Under the pieces are notes generated by a model. That model ran no database searches and was not told the DNA's origin. It saw only the letters and a program-made list of their open reading frames with translations. A stretch of DNA of 64,000 nucleotides. Source: Dyella terrae (GTDB taxonomy: Bacteria; Pseudomonadota; Gammaproteobacteria; Xanthomonadales; Rhodanobacteraceae). Where the stretch lies: contig NZ_SIZZ01000002.1 in assembly GCF_004322705.1 (NCBI RefSeq), positions 124,001 through 188,000 of the forward strand, read 5' to 3'. Below are positions 7,657 to 18,419 of this stretch, in pieces (the first letter of the stretch is position 1; each line of letters begins with the position of its first letter). Made by a program: the position numbers and the translations under genes.

Positions 7657-9984
7657 ATGCGCCGGGGGGCTCGTTGGTTGCTGCTGGCTGTCTGGCTGGT
7701 CGTCCTGGCGGCGCTTGCCGTCGTGGTGATCCAGCGGCTCAAGGTCAGCACCGATCTGCGCGATTTCATGCCGGCGGCCACCACGGCCGACCAACGCCTG
7801 CTGATGGAGCAGGTGGGCGAAGGTCCGGGATCGCGTTTGCTGATGCTGGCCATTCGCGCGCCCAGTGACGAGCAGGCAGCCGCGCTCAGCCAGGGGCTGG
7901 CGCAGGCATTGCACGGCGACGCGCGCTACAGCCAGGTCGTCAATGGCAGTTTCGACACGACGGCGCTCGATCCCAAACTCTTGCCCTATCGCTATCTGCT
8001 GTCGAACACGCTCGACCACCAGCCGCTGGACGAGGCCTACCTCGCCGACCAACTGGACCAGCGCCTGGACGATTTGTCCTCGCCTGCAGCGAGCCTGCTA
8101 AAAACCTGGTTGCCGCGCGACCCCACGCTGGAAATCCTGAAACTCGCCGAACAGTGGGCGCCGGCCAAGTCGCCCGATGTGCGCGAAGGCGTGTGGTTTT
8201 CCGCCGATCACGAAGCGCTGATGCTGGTGCAGACGCAGGCGCCCGGTTTCGATCCGGATGCGCAGGCGAAGGCCATCGACGGCATCGAGCAGGCATTTCG
8301 TGCCTTGCCGCAAAGCGCATCGGCTTCGCTGATCTTCAGCGGCCCCGGCTATTTCAGCGTGCGGGTGGCGACGCAGACACGCCAGCAGGCCGAATGGATC
8401 GGCAACATATCTACCGTGGGTTTTATCGCGCTGTTGCTGCTGGCGTATCGCAGCTTCGGCTCGCTGGTGCTTTCCGCCTTGCCCATCGCCAGCGCCGGAC
8501 TTGCAGGTATCGGTGTACTGATCCTGAGTTTCCCGCAGGTGCACGGCATCACGCTGGCGTTTGGTTTCACCTTGCTGGGTGTCGCGCAGGAATATCCCAT
8601 CCGCGTGCTCAGCCATCGGCGTGCCGGCGAGAACGCGCTCGCCAGCGTGCGTGATCTGTGGCCGTTGCTGCTGACCGCGATTGCATCGGCGTGTATCGCG
8701 TACCTGGCGTTCTATGCCTCCGGCGTGAAAGGCCTGCAGCAGCTTGCGGCCTTCACCATCACCGGCCTGCTGGTGGCGGGCCTGACGACGCGCTACGCCT
8801 TGCCGCACATCCTGCCCGATCGCGTGCGCGACGTGGCCGACATGCCCTGGCTGGTGAAGGCGCGCGAGCGCGTCGATCGCCTGCCGCGTCCGCGCTGGGT
8901 CCCTGCGCTGGTGGCCGTTGCGACCGTGGTCATGCTGGTGGTGGCACCGGGCTCGTTCTGGCAGAACAACCTCGCCGCGCTGACGCCGCTGCCCCAGGAT
9001 CTGCTCCAGCAGGATGCGCGGCTGCGCGGTGCGCTGGGTGCACCGGACGTGCGTTACCTGCTGGTGCTGCAGGCCGGGGACAGCCAGGCCCTGCTGAGGC
9101 TGTCGGAATCCATGCAAGGCGAGGCGGACGCGCTGGTGAAGCGTGGCGCGGTCGATGCCATCGAGCTGCCTTCGCGCTATCTCTCCAGTGTGGACGTACA
9201 GCGCGCGCGCCAGGCGCGATTGCCCGATGCGGCGACGCTCCGGGCCGAGCTGGGCAAGGCAACGACAGGTCTGCCGTTCCGCAGCGATCTGTTCGAGCCC
9301 TTTCTCGCCGATGTCGAGGCCGCGCGCGAGCTCCCGCCCCTGACTCCCGAAGTATTCGCGCAAAGCGCCCTGGGTCAGCGCCTGGCGGCCATGCTGATGC
9401 AGCGTGACGGGCATGCGCTCGGGCTCGCCACGCTTAGCGGCGTGCATGATCTTGCCGCCGTGGAAGCCTTTGCTGCGTCCAGTCACGGCGCCATGCGCCT
9501 CCTCGATCTCAAGCAGGCCTCCGAGTCCCTCGTGCAGGCCTACCGCACGCGTATCCTCCATGCGCTGATGGTGGCGTCGCTGTTGCTGGTGATCACCATC
9601 AGCGTGGCGCTGCGCAGCCTGCGTCGCGCCTGGCACGTGCTGGCGCCCATGACGCTGGCCACGTTCCTGGTGCTTGCGGTTGAGCGCATCGTCGGCGTGG
9701 AGATCTCACTTTTCCATCTCGTCGCGTTGATCCTCGCCGCTGGCCTGGGCCTGCATTACGCGCTGTTCTTCGAGCGCGACACGGGCGATCCGGCCGAGCA
9801 GCGCCGCACGTTGCACGCCACGCTGGTGTGCGTGGCGTCCGCGCTGCTGGTGTTTGGCATGCTGGCCTGGAGCGCGATTCCGGTGTTGCGCGCCATTGGC
9901 CTGACCGTGGCGCTTGGCGTGGCCTTCCACTTCTGCCTGTCCATTCTCATGGCGCCGCATGCGGCGAAATCCGATGCTCGATAA
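7657..9984 (+). CDS. MMPL/RND-family polyene exporter
   Basis: This 775-residue membrane protein has the MMPL layout: one N-terminal transmembrane segment (about 6-26), a periplasmic domain, a membrane cluster at about 235-400, a second periplasmic domain and a second cluster from about 615 to the end. Such exporters in aryl-polyene loci are thought to move the pigment lipid across the inner membrane. It starts two bases after the LolA-like stop and overlaps the next dehydratase gene by 11 bases. Confidence 0.88.
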   Translation: MRRGARWLLLAVWLVVLAALAVVVIQRLKVSTDLRDFMPAATTADQRLLMEQVGEGPGSRLLMLAIRAPSDEQAAALSQGLAQALHGDARYSQVVNGSFDTTALDPKLLPYRYLLSNTLDHQPLDEAYLADQLDQRLDDLSSPAASLLKTWLPRDPTLEILKLAEQWAPAKSPDVREGVWFSADHEALMLVQTQAPGFDPDAQAKAIDGIEQAFRALPQSASASLIFSGPGYFSVRVATQTRQQAEWIGNISTVGFIALLLLAYRSFGSLVLSALPIASAGLAGIGVLILSFPQVHGITLAFGFTLLGVAQEYPIRVLSHRRAGENALASVRDLWPLLLTAIASACIAYLAFYASGVKGLQQLAAFTITGLLVAGLTTRYALPHILPDRVRDVADMPWLVKARERVDRLPRPRWVPALVAVATVVMLVVAPGSFWQNNLAALTPLPQDLLQQDARLRGALGAPDVRYLLVLQAGDSQALLRLSESMQGEADALVKRGAVDAIELPSRYLSSVDVQRARQARLPDAATLRAELGKATTGLPFRSDLFEPFLADVEAARELPPLTPEVFAQSALGQRLAAMLMQRDGHALGLATLSGVHDLAAVEAFAASSHGAMRLLDLKQASESLVQAYRTRILHALMVASLLLVITISVALRSLRRAWHVLAPMTLATFLVLAVERIVGVEISLFHLVALILAAGLGLHYALFFERDTGDPAEQRRTLHATLVCVASALLVFGMLAWSAIPVLRAIGLTVALGVAFHFCLSILMAPHAAKSDAR

Positions 9985-10417
9985 GTCCGACTGGGCCCAT
10001 CTCATTCCGCATGCCGGCACCATGTGCCTGCTCGACAGCGTGGTCAGCTGGAGTGACGGCAGCATCCATGCGCGCAGCGCAAGCCATGGGCATCAAGGAC
10101 ATCCCCTGCGCGGCGAGCATGGCCTGCATGCGGTGCATCTGGCCGAGTACGGCGCGCAGTGCATGGCGGTGCACGGCGCGTTGCTCGCGCGCGACCGGGG
10201 CGAAACCACGGTGCGGCAGGGGCGGCTGGTGAGCCTGCGTGACGTGGTCCTTGGCGTGGAATACGTCGATCCCTCAGGCGACCTGGACGTCTATGCCGAA
10301 CGTCTCTACGGCGACGCCACGGGCGCGCAGTACAGTTTTCGCGTTATGCAGGGCGAACGGCTCCTGGCGAGCGGTCGCGCTGCCGTGATTCATCCCCAAC
10401 CGCAGGGCTTCGTCTAG
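9974..10417 (+). CDS. Second hotdog dehydratase (ApeP-like)
   Basis: The ATG at 9974 gives 147 residues with an ApeP-type N-terminus (LIPHAGTMCLLDSVVSW) and the helix motif EYGAQCMAVHG. Proteins of this type partner the small dehydratase of aryl-polyene systems. The start lies inside the exporter gene. The stop codon CTAG overlaps the stop of the opposing glycosyltransferase, so the two operons meet tail to tail without a spacer. Confidence 0.8.
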   Translation: MLDKSDWAHLIPHAGTMCLLDSVVSWSDGSIHARSASHGHQGHPLRGEHGLHAVHLAEYGAQCMAVHGALLARDRGETTVRQGRLVSLRDVVLGVEYVDPSGDLDVYAERLYGDATGAQYSFRVMQGERLLASGRAAVIHPQPQGFV

Positions 10418-11187
10418 AACTTCGTCAGCGTAGATGTTGCCGCGGCATCGAACAGCAACGGGCCGTGCGCACGCGAGCGACGATAGCTCGCCATGACGTG
10501 ACCGTAATGGAAGACGCGGGCGACCGTGTAGAAGGTGATGCGGCTGACGTCGCGCACCGGATGAAAGTAGCTGCCGCGAAAGTCGCCGTGATAGCGCGAA
10601 GCGATCGGCACGGAGGCCACGCCCAGCCCTTTCTCGCGACATGCCGCGATCAGGATGGCCGCTTCGAAGACGAAATCTTCGGCCGGCAGGTCAACCAGGT
10701 CCAGTGCTTCGCGCGGATACCAGCGCTGGCCGCTTTGCGTGTCGGCGACGGGCTGCGCGCACGCCCAGGAAATGCCCCAGTCGGCGACGGCATTGGCGCG
10801 TCGGCGCGACATGGGTTGCTGCTGTCGATCGAGCAGGCGCGCGCCGATCACGATATGGCGCGGATAGCGCTTCGCGGCATCGGCGATGCGTGGCACGTCA
10901 CAGGCAAGGTGTTGTCCATCGCCATCCATGGTGACCACGGCGTCGAAGCCTTGTCGCAGCGCTTCGCGAAAACCGCTGCGCAGGGCATGACCCTTGCCGC
11001 GTCGGGTCGGATGACGGACCAGCGTGACCGGCAGCGCGCCGACGATGGCGGGCGTGCGATCGTCGGACCCGTCGTCGACCACGATCACCGGTATGCCCAG
11101 ATCCAGCACGCTCTGCACGACCCCGCCGATCGCCGCCTCTTCGTTGAGGCAGGGAATCAGTACACACCAGCGCGGTTCGATGTTCAC
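10414..11187 (-). CDS. Family 2 glycosyltransferase
   Basis: This 257-residue GT2 enzyme has the nucleotide-sugar fold opening WCVLIPCLNEEAAIGGVV, the VDDGSDD motif and a metal-binding DGDGQH. It would transfer a sugar to a lipid or polyene acceptor on the cytoplasmic face. The GTG start at 11187 overlaps the upstream gene stop by four bases (GTGA), so it is the last gene of a three-gene leftward operon. No signal or transmembrane segment is evident. Confidence 0.85.
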   Translation of the reverse strand: MNIEPRWCVLIPCLNEEAAIGGVVQSVLDLGIPVIVVDDGSDDRTPAIVGALPVTLVRHPTRRGKGHALRSGFREALRQGFDAVVTMDGDGQHLACDVPRIADAAKRYPRHIVIGARLLDRQQQPMSRRRANAVADWGISWACAQPVADTQSGQRWYPREALDLVDLPAEDFVFEAAILIAACREKGLGVASVPIASRYHGDFRGSYFHPVRDVSRITFYTVARVFHYGHVMASYRRSRAHGPLLFDAAATSTLTKF

Positions 11188-11987
11188 GCCAGCACCTCCC
11201 GGCGAATCTCCAGGCCCATATGGGCCGCCGCAGGCAGATGATGCTGCCGTCCATGCCCGGCGACCAGCATCAACAGCGGCAGCGCATCCGCGGCGGTGCT
11301 GTTGGCCCGGCTCCAGTCCGGCGGCAACACGGAGGCGCCGGCCGGCGCGCGTTCCCCGCCGTGCGTGGGGTGAAGTACCAGGCGCGCCAGCGTGTGCGGG
11401 CCGGGCCGGGGCGACAGCACGAACGCACAGCCGAATGACTGCGTGCTGCCTGTCATTTCGGCGATGGGGCCGCTTCCGGCGATGTCGCTGCACACCAGCA
11501 GGACGGGTCGTTCATCAGCCAGCGTGAGCATCGCCGCTTCCAGCAAGCCCGCGCCCACGCTGGCGCGATGGCCGCACACGGCGGCCGATGGCGCGCGGCA
11601 TCCCGTGGCAATGGTCCAGTAGCCGGCGGGCGCGTTGTGGACGGAGTTGTGGAAACGGGTGGGTGACAGCGCTGTCGGATCGTCCGCCAGCGTCGCGCAC
11701 ATGTAATCGGTGATCGCCTGGTCGCCATGCGCCGAAGTGAAGACGCAGGCAAGTTCCGCTGCGTCATAGCCGCTCATGCCGATCGCCTGGCCCGCCGCTT
11801 CGATGGCGAGCAGCACGTGCTCCGGCGCGCGGCGACGTTCGTTGGCCGGCAGGCGTTCGGCCGGTGGGCGCGCGGTTTCGGGCGCGTCGATCATGCCACT
11901 TTCCAGCCAGTGCCGGAACGCGTCGAAGCGGGCCGCATACGGCGACCACAAGCCCGCACCGTCAATGAAGATTTCCAGCACGCTCAT
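11184..11987 (-). CDS. Beta-ketoacyl synthase-like chain-length factor
   Basis: The ATG at 11987 is coupled to the preceding stop (ATGA). The 267-residue product has the ketosynthase-like fold elements HNSVHNAPAGYW and VGAGLLEAAML but lacks the histidine motifs and complete active-site context of a working ketosynthase. This fits the chain-length factors that pair with a catalytic ketosynthase in aryl-polyene loci. It is expected to form a heterodimer with the product of 11984-13180. Confidence 0.75.
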   Translation of the reverse strand: MSVLEIFIDGAGLWSPYAARFDAFRHWLESGMIDAPETARPPAERLPANERRRAPEHVLLAIEAAGQAIGMSGYDAAELACVFTSAHGDQAITDYMCATLADDPTALSPTRFHNSVHNAPAGYWTIATGCRAPSAAVCGHRASVGAGLLEAAMLTLADERPVLLVCSDIAGSGPIAEMTGSTQSFGCAFVLSPRPGPHTLARLVLHPTHGGERAPAGASVLPPDWSRANSTAADALPLLMLVAGHGRQHHLPAAAHMGLEIRREVLA

Positions 11988-13180
11988 ACCCCGCCTCGGC
12001 GAAAGGCCAGACACGCGTTGTTGCCACCAAAACCGAACGAGTTGCTCAGCGCAACGTTGACCGCGCGTGTTTCATTGCGCCAGGCAAACTGCGGGCCGCA
12101 GACGGGATCCGGTTCGCTGGCACCGAGATTGCCCGGCACGAACCCCTGCTGCATGGCCAACAGCGTGATCGCCGCTTCGACGATGCCTGCCGCGCCCAGA
12201 GTGTGCCCGGTGAATCCCTTCGTGGAGCTAACGCGCGTGTGGTCTGGAAAAACCTGCGCGATCAGTCCAGCTTCGACGTCGTCGTTCTTCTGGCTGGCGG
12301 TGCCGTGCAGGTTCACGTAATCGACCTGTTCGGGCGTGATTCCGGCGCGGTCAAGCGCGTCCTGCAGCGCAAGTCGCGCGCCAGCGGCTTCGGGATGCGG
12401 CGTGGACATGTGGTAAGCGTCGCTCGACTCGCCATAGCCGATCAGCTGCGCCGCGCCAGGCCGTGCGGCGGCGCGTTCGAGCAAGGCGAAGCCCGCCGCC
12501 TCGCCGATGGAAATACCATTGCGCGTGCGATCGAACGGCCGGCACGGCTCCGGCGACACCAGCTCCAGCGCGTTGAAGCCGTAAAGCACGCTGTCGCACA
12601 GGGTATCGACGCCACCAACCACGGCGGCATCGACGACGCCAAGACGGATCAGGCGCTCGGCGCTGGCAAACACCTTGGCGCTGGACGAGCACGCCGTGGA
12701 CATCGTCAGCGCGGCGCCTTCCAGGCCCAGCGCGTCGGCGACGAAGAGGATCAGCGAGTGCGGGCTGTGGATGTCCGGCTCGCGCATGTCCGGGGGAATG
12801 CGCTGATCCTCCAGGCGTCGATAGGCTTCTTCGGTCGCTCCGATGCTGGCCGTCGACGTGCCGAGGATCAACGCGACGCGCGAGGCGCCGTATCGATCGC
12901 GCGCGGCATTCACCTGATCGAGGAATCCGTCCTGCTGCAAGCCGAGCCAGGCGAGCCGATTGTTGCGGCAGTCGCGGTGACGCCAGTCGTCGGGGATGGG
13001 TGTTGATTCCACGTCGGCGACGCGGCCGATCCAGCAGGTCAGCGCATCGCGACTGAAATCGTTGGCACGCAGGCCGGTGCGCGCGGCGGTCAGCGCTTCG
13101 AGGTGGGCATCGAGCCCGTGACCCAGCGCCGACGTAACGGTATAGGCGCTGACGGCGAGAGGTTTGATGGGTACTGCCAT
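11984..13180 (-). CDS. Beta-ketoacyl-ACP synthase (FabF-like) of the aryl-polyene cluster
   Basis: This 398-residue condensing enzyme keeps the full Cys-His-His triad: Cys164 in STACSSSAK, His292 in NLHGTASQ and His326 in KGFTGHTLGAAG. It would elongate the aryl starter with malonyl-ACP. It is the first gene of the leftward operon ketosynthase, chain-length factor, glycosyltransferase, with four-base overlaps throughout. It is the only catalytic ketosynthase in the window, whereas larger aryl-polyene loci carry two or more. Confidence 0.88.
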   Translation of the reverse strand: MAVPIKPLAVSAYTVTSALGHGLDAHLEALTAARTGLRANDFSRDALTCWIGRVADVESTPIPDDWRHRDCRNNRLAWLGLQQDGFLDQVNAARDRYGASRVALILGTSTASIGATEEAYRRLEDQRIPPDMREPDIHSPHSLILFVADALGLEGAALTMSTACSSSAKVFASAERLIRLGVVDAAVVGGVDTLCDSVLYGFNALELVSPEPCRPFDRTRNGISIGEAAGFALLERAAARPGAAQLIGYGESSDAYHMSTPHPEAAGARLALQDALDRAGITPEQVDYVNLHGTASQKNDDVEAGLIAQVFPDHTRVSSTKGFTGHTLGAAGIVEAAITLLAMQQGFVPGNLGASEPDPVCGPQFAWRNETRAVNVALSNSFGFGGNNACLAFRRGGV

Positions 13181-13357
13181 TCAATGAGCCTACTTAGCCA
13201 CTTGGTGATTGCCTAGTGATGGCTTCATGAGGCATGCGTGGGTTGGTTCATGTTGGCTGCTAAGAAATTCCGCCATCGCCCTGCCTGCATCGGGCTAGCT
13301 CTTGGCAATGCCGGCGCAGGAGAATAGGTTGATTCGCAACCAACCCTGGCGCGGCGC

Positions 13358-15051
<1,694 letters not shown>

Positions 15052-15061
15052 TCAAGGGCGT

Positions 15062-15117
15062 GGGAAGCGCGCATGAGCCGGTGACCCCTCCGTCATCCGG
15101 CGACACCCGCGCTTCCC
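15062..15117 (+). terminator. Long two-part hairpin between convergent hemF and the repeat-protein gene
   Basis: GGGAAGCGCG (15062-15071) and CGCGCTTCCC (15108-15117) pair perfectly. Between them a nested stem, GCCGGTGAC with GTCATCCGGC, forms. There is no T-run, so it may stop transcription poorly, but the symmetrical structure could act in both directions. Confidence 0.5.
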
Positions 15118-15132
15118 GCGCGTGACGCACGA

Positions 15133-15798
15133 TCAGTCGATCGACGGCGGCTCGCTGCCGCTGAACTTCACGGCCGTCGCGCCCTTCACCGGGCCGATCG
15201 TCGCCGAATCGCTCACGTGCAGGATCACTTCACGACGGAAGTCGAGCGTGCCCTGGACCACGGCATGCGGGCCGATGACCACGTGCACCGGGCGGTTGCG
15301 ACGGCTGCTGAACCAGCCGCTGGGCTTGTCGACCAGAATGCCGCCTTCCACGTGGGAATCGGTGCCCACGTATACGTCGCCGGTGACGGTTTCGATGCCC
15401 TTGGCGACGTGGCCGCCTTCGAGGTTGATCGATCCATTGACGTTGCTGACCTTGCCCAGCACTTCCGCGCCGCGATTGAGGCGGATGGAGCCATTGGTGG
15501 TTTCGACGGTGCCGGTCACGCGTGAACCGGCACCCAGCGAAGCGCCGCCGTTGACGGTGGAAATCTCTTTAGCCTGCGACTTGTCGCCCAGCTCGACCGA
15601 GCCGTTGACGGTGCTGGCCTTTTCCACCGTGGCGTTGTCGCCAATGCGGACCGCGCCGTTGACCGTGCTGACGTCGCCGGCGGTCTGGCCGTTTTCGACG
15701 CGGACGGTGCCGTTGATCTTGTCGATATCGTTGTCTTTGGCCAGGGCGGCCAGGGGCAGGGCGAGGGCAAGGCTGAGGATGAGCAGGGTACGGCGCAT
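15133..15798 (-). CDS. Periplasmic beta-helix-like repeat protein (bactofilin/DUF4097-like)
   Basis: The ATG at 15798 gives 221 residues with a signal peptide (LLILSLALALPLAALA). The mature part is built of tandem repeats of about 16-18 residues with the core STVNGxxxxG: STVNGAVRIGDNA, STVNGSVELGDKS, STVNGGASLGAGS, TTNGSIRLNRGA and NVNGSINLEGGH. This periodicity predicts a right-handed beta-helix as in polymer-forming or DUF4097-type proteins. A final segment (HVVIGPHAVVQGTLDFRR) continues the solenoid. It could be a structural envelope protein, but the role is unknown. Confidence 0.7.
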   Translation of the reverse strand: MRRTLLILSLALALPLAALAKDNDIDKINGTVRVENGQTAGDVSTVNGAVRIGDNATVEKASTVNGSVELGDKSQAKEISTVNGGASLGAGSRVTGTVETTNGSIRLNRGAEVLGKVSNVNGSINLEGGHVAKGIETVTGDVYVGTDSHVEGGILVDKPSGWFSSRRNRPVHVVIGPHAVVQGTLDFRREVILHVSDSATIGPVKGATAVKFSGSEPPSID

Positions 15799-15939
15799 GG
15801 TTCGACTCCATTGAACGGTTCCTAGCCTAGGATGCACCCCTGCGGCCTAAGGTTTAGCGTGACCTTTGACACGGGCGGGATTTGACGCCCCGGAAAGCGG
15901 GCCTCACCATTCCCTCTTTCCCGCCAAGCAGCCCCCGCC

Positions 15940-16686
15940 ATGCATAAGCTCGTCCTGATCCGTCACGGCCAATCCCAGTGGAACCTCGACAACCGCTTCA
16001 GCGGCTGGGCCGATGTCGACCTGACCGAGCAGGGCCGCGCCGAGGCGGCCGAGGCGGGGCGCTTGCTGAAGGAAAACGGCTACACCTTTGACGTGGCTCA
16101 CACCTCGGTGCTCAAGCGCGCCGTGCGCACGCTGTGGGGCGTCCAGGACGCGATGGATCTGCTGTGGATCCCGGTGATCACCGACTGGCGCCTCAACGAG
16201 CGTCACTACGGCGCGCTGACGGGCCTCAACAAAGCTGAGACGGCGGCCAAATTCGGCGAGGACCAGGTCAAGGTGTGGCGCCGCAGCTACGACATTCCGC
16301 CGCCGGCGCTTGATCGCGCCGACAACGAGGCGGTGCAGGATCCGCGCTACGCCGGCCTCGATCCGTCGGTCATTCCCGATACCGAATGCCTGAAGGACAC
16401 CGTGGATCGCGTGATGCCGTACTGGCATGACGTGCTGGCGCCGGCCATCCGTTCCGGCCAGCGTGTCGTCGTCGCGGCCCACGGCAATTCGCTGCGCGCG
16501 CTGGTGAAGTACCTCGACAACATCTCCGACGAAGCCATCGTCGAGCTCAATATCCCCAACGGCGTGCCGCTTGTGTATGAATTCGACGCCGACCTGAAGC
16601 CGCTGCGCAGCTATTACCTCGGCGACGCCGACGCGATCGCGGCGAAGATGGCCGCCGTGGCGAACCAGGGCAAGGCGAAAGGGTGA
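15940..16686 (+). CDS. gpmA: 2,3-bisphosphoglycerate-dependent phosphoglycerate mutase
   Basis: GpmA interconverts 3- and 2-phosphoglycerate in glycolysis and gluconeogenesis. The 248-residue protein has the phosphohistidine motif [10 protein letters not shown] (His9), the acid residue in [12 protein letters not shown], and the second catalytic histidine in [13 protein letters not shown]. The length and the family-specific insertion ([10 protein letters not shown]) are normal. The gene is monocistronic and is followed by an intergenic inverted repeat. Confidence 0.97.
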   Translation: MHKLVLIRHGQSQWNLDNRFSGWADVDLTEQGRAEAAEAGRLLKENGYTFDVAHTSVLKRAVRTLWGVQDAMDLLWIPVITDWRLNERHYGALTGLNKAETAAKFGEDQVKVWRRSYDIPPPALDRADNEAVQDPRYAGLDPSVIPDTECLKDTVDRVMPYWHDVLAPAIRSGQRVVVAAHGNSLRALVKYLDNISDEAIVELNIPNGVPLVYEFDADLKPLRSYYLGDADAIAAKMAAVANQGKAKG

Positions 16687-16689
16687 TCA

Positions 16690-16760
16690 GTAAAGGGAAG
16701 AACGGAAAACGGTAAACGGAGCCCAGCTTTTACCCGTTCACTGTTTACCGTTCACCGTTT
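16690..16760. repeat. Composite inverted repeat, copy A (arms only)
   Basis: The left arm contains ACGGAAAACGGTAAACGG (16702-16719) and the right arm CCGTTCACTGTTTACCG (16735-16751) followed by TTCACCGTTT, which are imperfect reverse complements of one another. The outer ends are TCAG and CTGA. The same arm sequence occurs at 42.1 and 47.5 kb. This copy lacks the flanking mini-palindromes of the other two. Confidence 0.6.
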
Positions 16761-16875
16761 CTTGCTGATTCCCACCTGACGGCTGTCACCTGCAGATCCT
16801 GTGGCGCGTCAATCGAAACCATTGCCATCAACGGATACGCTGAATCAGCAGTCTCGACACACACGGAGGTTTCCC

Positions 16876-17415
16876 ATGGCAGTGCCTGTCTTCCCCGTCA
16901 TCATGGCGCCCCTCATGGCGCTGGCCATCTATCGCCGCGTGCGCGGCAGCTTTGGCATGCAGCCGATCCGGCGCAAGCGGATGATGGGGCGCGTGGTGAT
17001 GTTCTTCATCGTGGCCTGCCTCTCCGCCACGGCTGGCCTCTACAACATCCGGTTGCTGGAAGGCCTGCTCGGCGGCCTCGCGCTCGGTGGCGGGCTCGGC
17101 CTGCTGGGGCTGAAGCTGACCACCTTCGGCCGCAATGCCGCGGGCGAAGACATCTACCTGCCCAATCCCTGGATCGGTGCCGGCCTGACGGTGTTGCTGG
17201 TGGGTCGCCTGGCCTGGCGCTTCCTCTACGTGATGCCGCAGATGCAGGACCCGGCCATCGCCGCGCATGCGCCGCCGATGGGCAACAGCGCGCTGACCTT
17301 CGTGGTGATCGGCCTGACGTTCGGCTACTACATCGCCTACTTCATCGGCCTGCTGATCCATCACCGTCGCTTCCAGCGCGGCGAGCTCGGTGGTCCGGCT
17401 TCAGCGACCGAGTAA
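16876..17415 (+). CDS. Inner-membrane protein, possibly CcdC/DUF1453-like
   Basis: The ATG at 16876 is fixed by GGAGGT five bases upstream. The 179-residue product has about five transmembrane segments: residues 3-15, 40-57, 60-77, 98-117 and 138-160. After the first is a basic loop RRVRGSFGMQPIRRKRMMG, which recalls the DUF1453/CcdC group, though I cannot confirm the family. No catalytic motif is visible. It is a single gene ending in a strong terminator. Confidence 0.6.
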   Translation: MAVPVFPVIMAPLMALAIYRRVRGSFGMQPIRRKRMMGRVVMFFIVACLSATAGLYNIRLLEGLLGGLALGGGLGLLGLKLTTFGRNAAGEDIYLPNPWIGAGLTVLLVGRLAWRFLYVMPQMQDPAIAAHAPPMGNSALTFVVIGLTFGYYIAYFIGLLIHHRRFQRGELGGPASATE

Positions 17416-17431
17416 GACGCGTGTCCGGATG

Positions 17432-17468
17432 CGGGCGGCTGCGATGCGGCCGCCCGTTTGCGTTTCTG
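17432..17468 (+). terminator. Rho-independent terminator after the membrane-protein gene
   Basis: CGGGCGGC (17432-17439) pairs with GCCGCCCG (17449-17456), followed by the T-rich tract TTTGCGTTTCT. It sits between this gene and the convergent glnB. Confidence 0.7.
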
Positions 17469-17476
17469 GCGGGCGC

Positions 17477-17827
<351 letters not shown>

Positions 17828-17908
17828 TCAGAAGGGTGCCGGGCGCAGGCCCGGTACAGGCGTGCATTCTGCCTTTTGGGGCCTTGGCTTGTCGCCTGAA
17901 TCGTCTCG

Positions 17909-17926
17909 TGTAGGAGAATTCCTACA
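17909..17926. promoter_or_regulatory. Perfect dyad TGTAGGA-N4-TCCTACA between glnB and ubiK
   Basis: TGTAGGAGAATTCCTACA has 7-base arms that are perfect reverse complements around GAAT. It is 94 bases upstream of the glnB start and 80 upstream of ubiK, a typical operator position in a divergent promoter region. I cannot assign a regulator. Confidence 0.45.
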
Positions 17927-17959
17927 TTAACCAGTGGAGCAGGCCGATGGCGTGTGAAT

Positions 17960-17987
17960 TTGACCTTTACGTAAACTTTGGATCGAC
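17960..17987 (+). promoter_or_regulatory. Sigma-70 promoter candidate for ubiK
   Basis: TTGACC (17960-17965) and TAAACT (17982-17987) are separated by 16 bases. The predicted start, about 17994, leaves a leader of roughly 12 bases before the ATG at 18006. Confidence 0.45.
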
Positions 17988-18005
17988 CGGTTCGAGGTGC
18001 TATCC

Positions 18006-18263
18006 ATGATGGATAGACAGGATATCGACCAGCTCGCTTCACGACTTGTTTCGTTGGTCCCGCCAGGATTGGCAAAAGCGCATGAGGATTTGCGCGCCAA
18101 CTTTTCCGATGTCCTGGCGCAGGGACTGCGCCGCCTTGATCTAGTCACTCGCGAGGAATTCGAAGTTCAGAGCCTTCTGCTTGCGCGGACGCGAGCCAAG
18201 GTCGACGAACTCGAACGCCGGGTCGCCGAGCTGGAATCCAGCCTGGGTGCACGCGAGGGCTAG
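18006..18263 (+). CDS. ubiK: Ubiquinone biosynthesis accessory factor UbiK (YqiC/BMFP family)
   Basis: The 85-residue product has an amphipathic N-terminal region (DRQDIDQLASRLVSLVPPG) and a C-terminal coiled coil (ARTRAKVDELERRVAELESSL), the organisation of UbiK. UbiK works with UbiJ in the cytoplasmic assembly of ubiquinone-synthesis enzymes. ATG at 18006 has GAGG at a normal spacing; GTG at 17997 is less likely. ubiJ and ubiB lie about 12 kb away in this window, and ubiE farther still. Confidence 0.88.
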   Translation: MMDRQDIDQLASRLVSLVPPGLAKAHEDLRANFSDVLAQGLRRLDLVTREEFEVQSLLLARTRAKVDELERRVAELESSLGAREG

Positions 18264-18288
18264 ACAGGTAAGTCCTCCCTCCCGGGAG

Positions 18289-18333
18289 CCGCCCCCGATC
18301 CGTCACCCTCACCCCGAGAACGATCGGGGGCGG
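18289..18333 (+). terminator. Strong hairpin between ubiK and comM
   Basis: CCGCCCCCGATC (18289-18300) and GATCGGGGGCGG (18322-18333) form a perfect 12-bp stem with a 21-base loop, 26 bases after the ubiK stop. No T-run follows, so its strength as a terminator is uncertain. Confidence 0.5.
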
Positions 18334-18419
18334 TCATGTCTATCGCGCGCGCATCGAAGGGAGTCGCCCATGTTTCAGTCCGGTAGCGACTCACCTGATG
18401 TCCGTCACCCCGACGTCCC

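Noticed and set aside
13181-13357. Possible small gene between the ketosynthase and the YdcF-like gene
   Set aside because: The only frame with a ribosome-binding site is 17 codons long and overlaps the next gene; the remainder shows no coding or structural signal.
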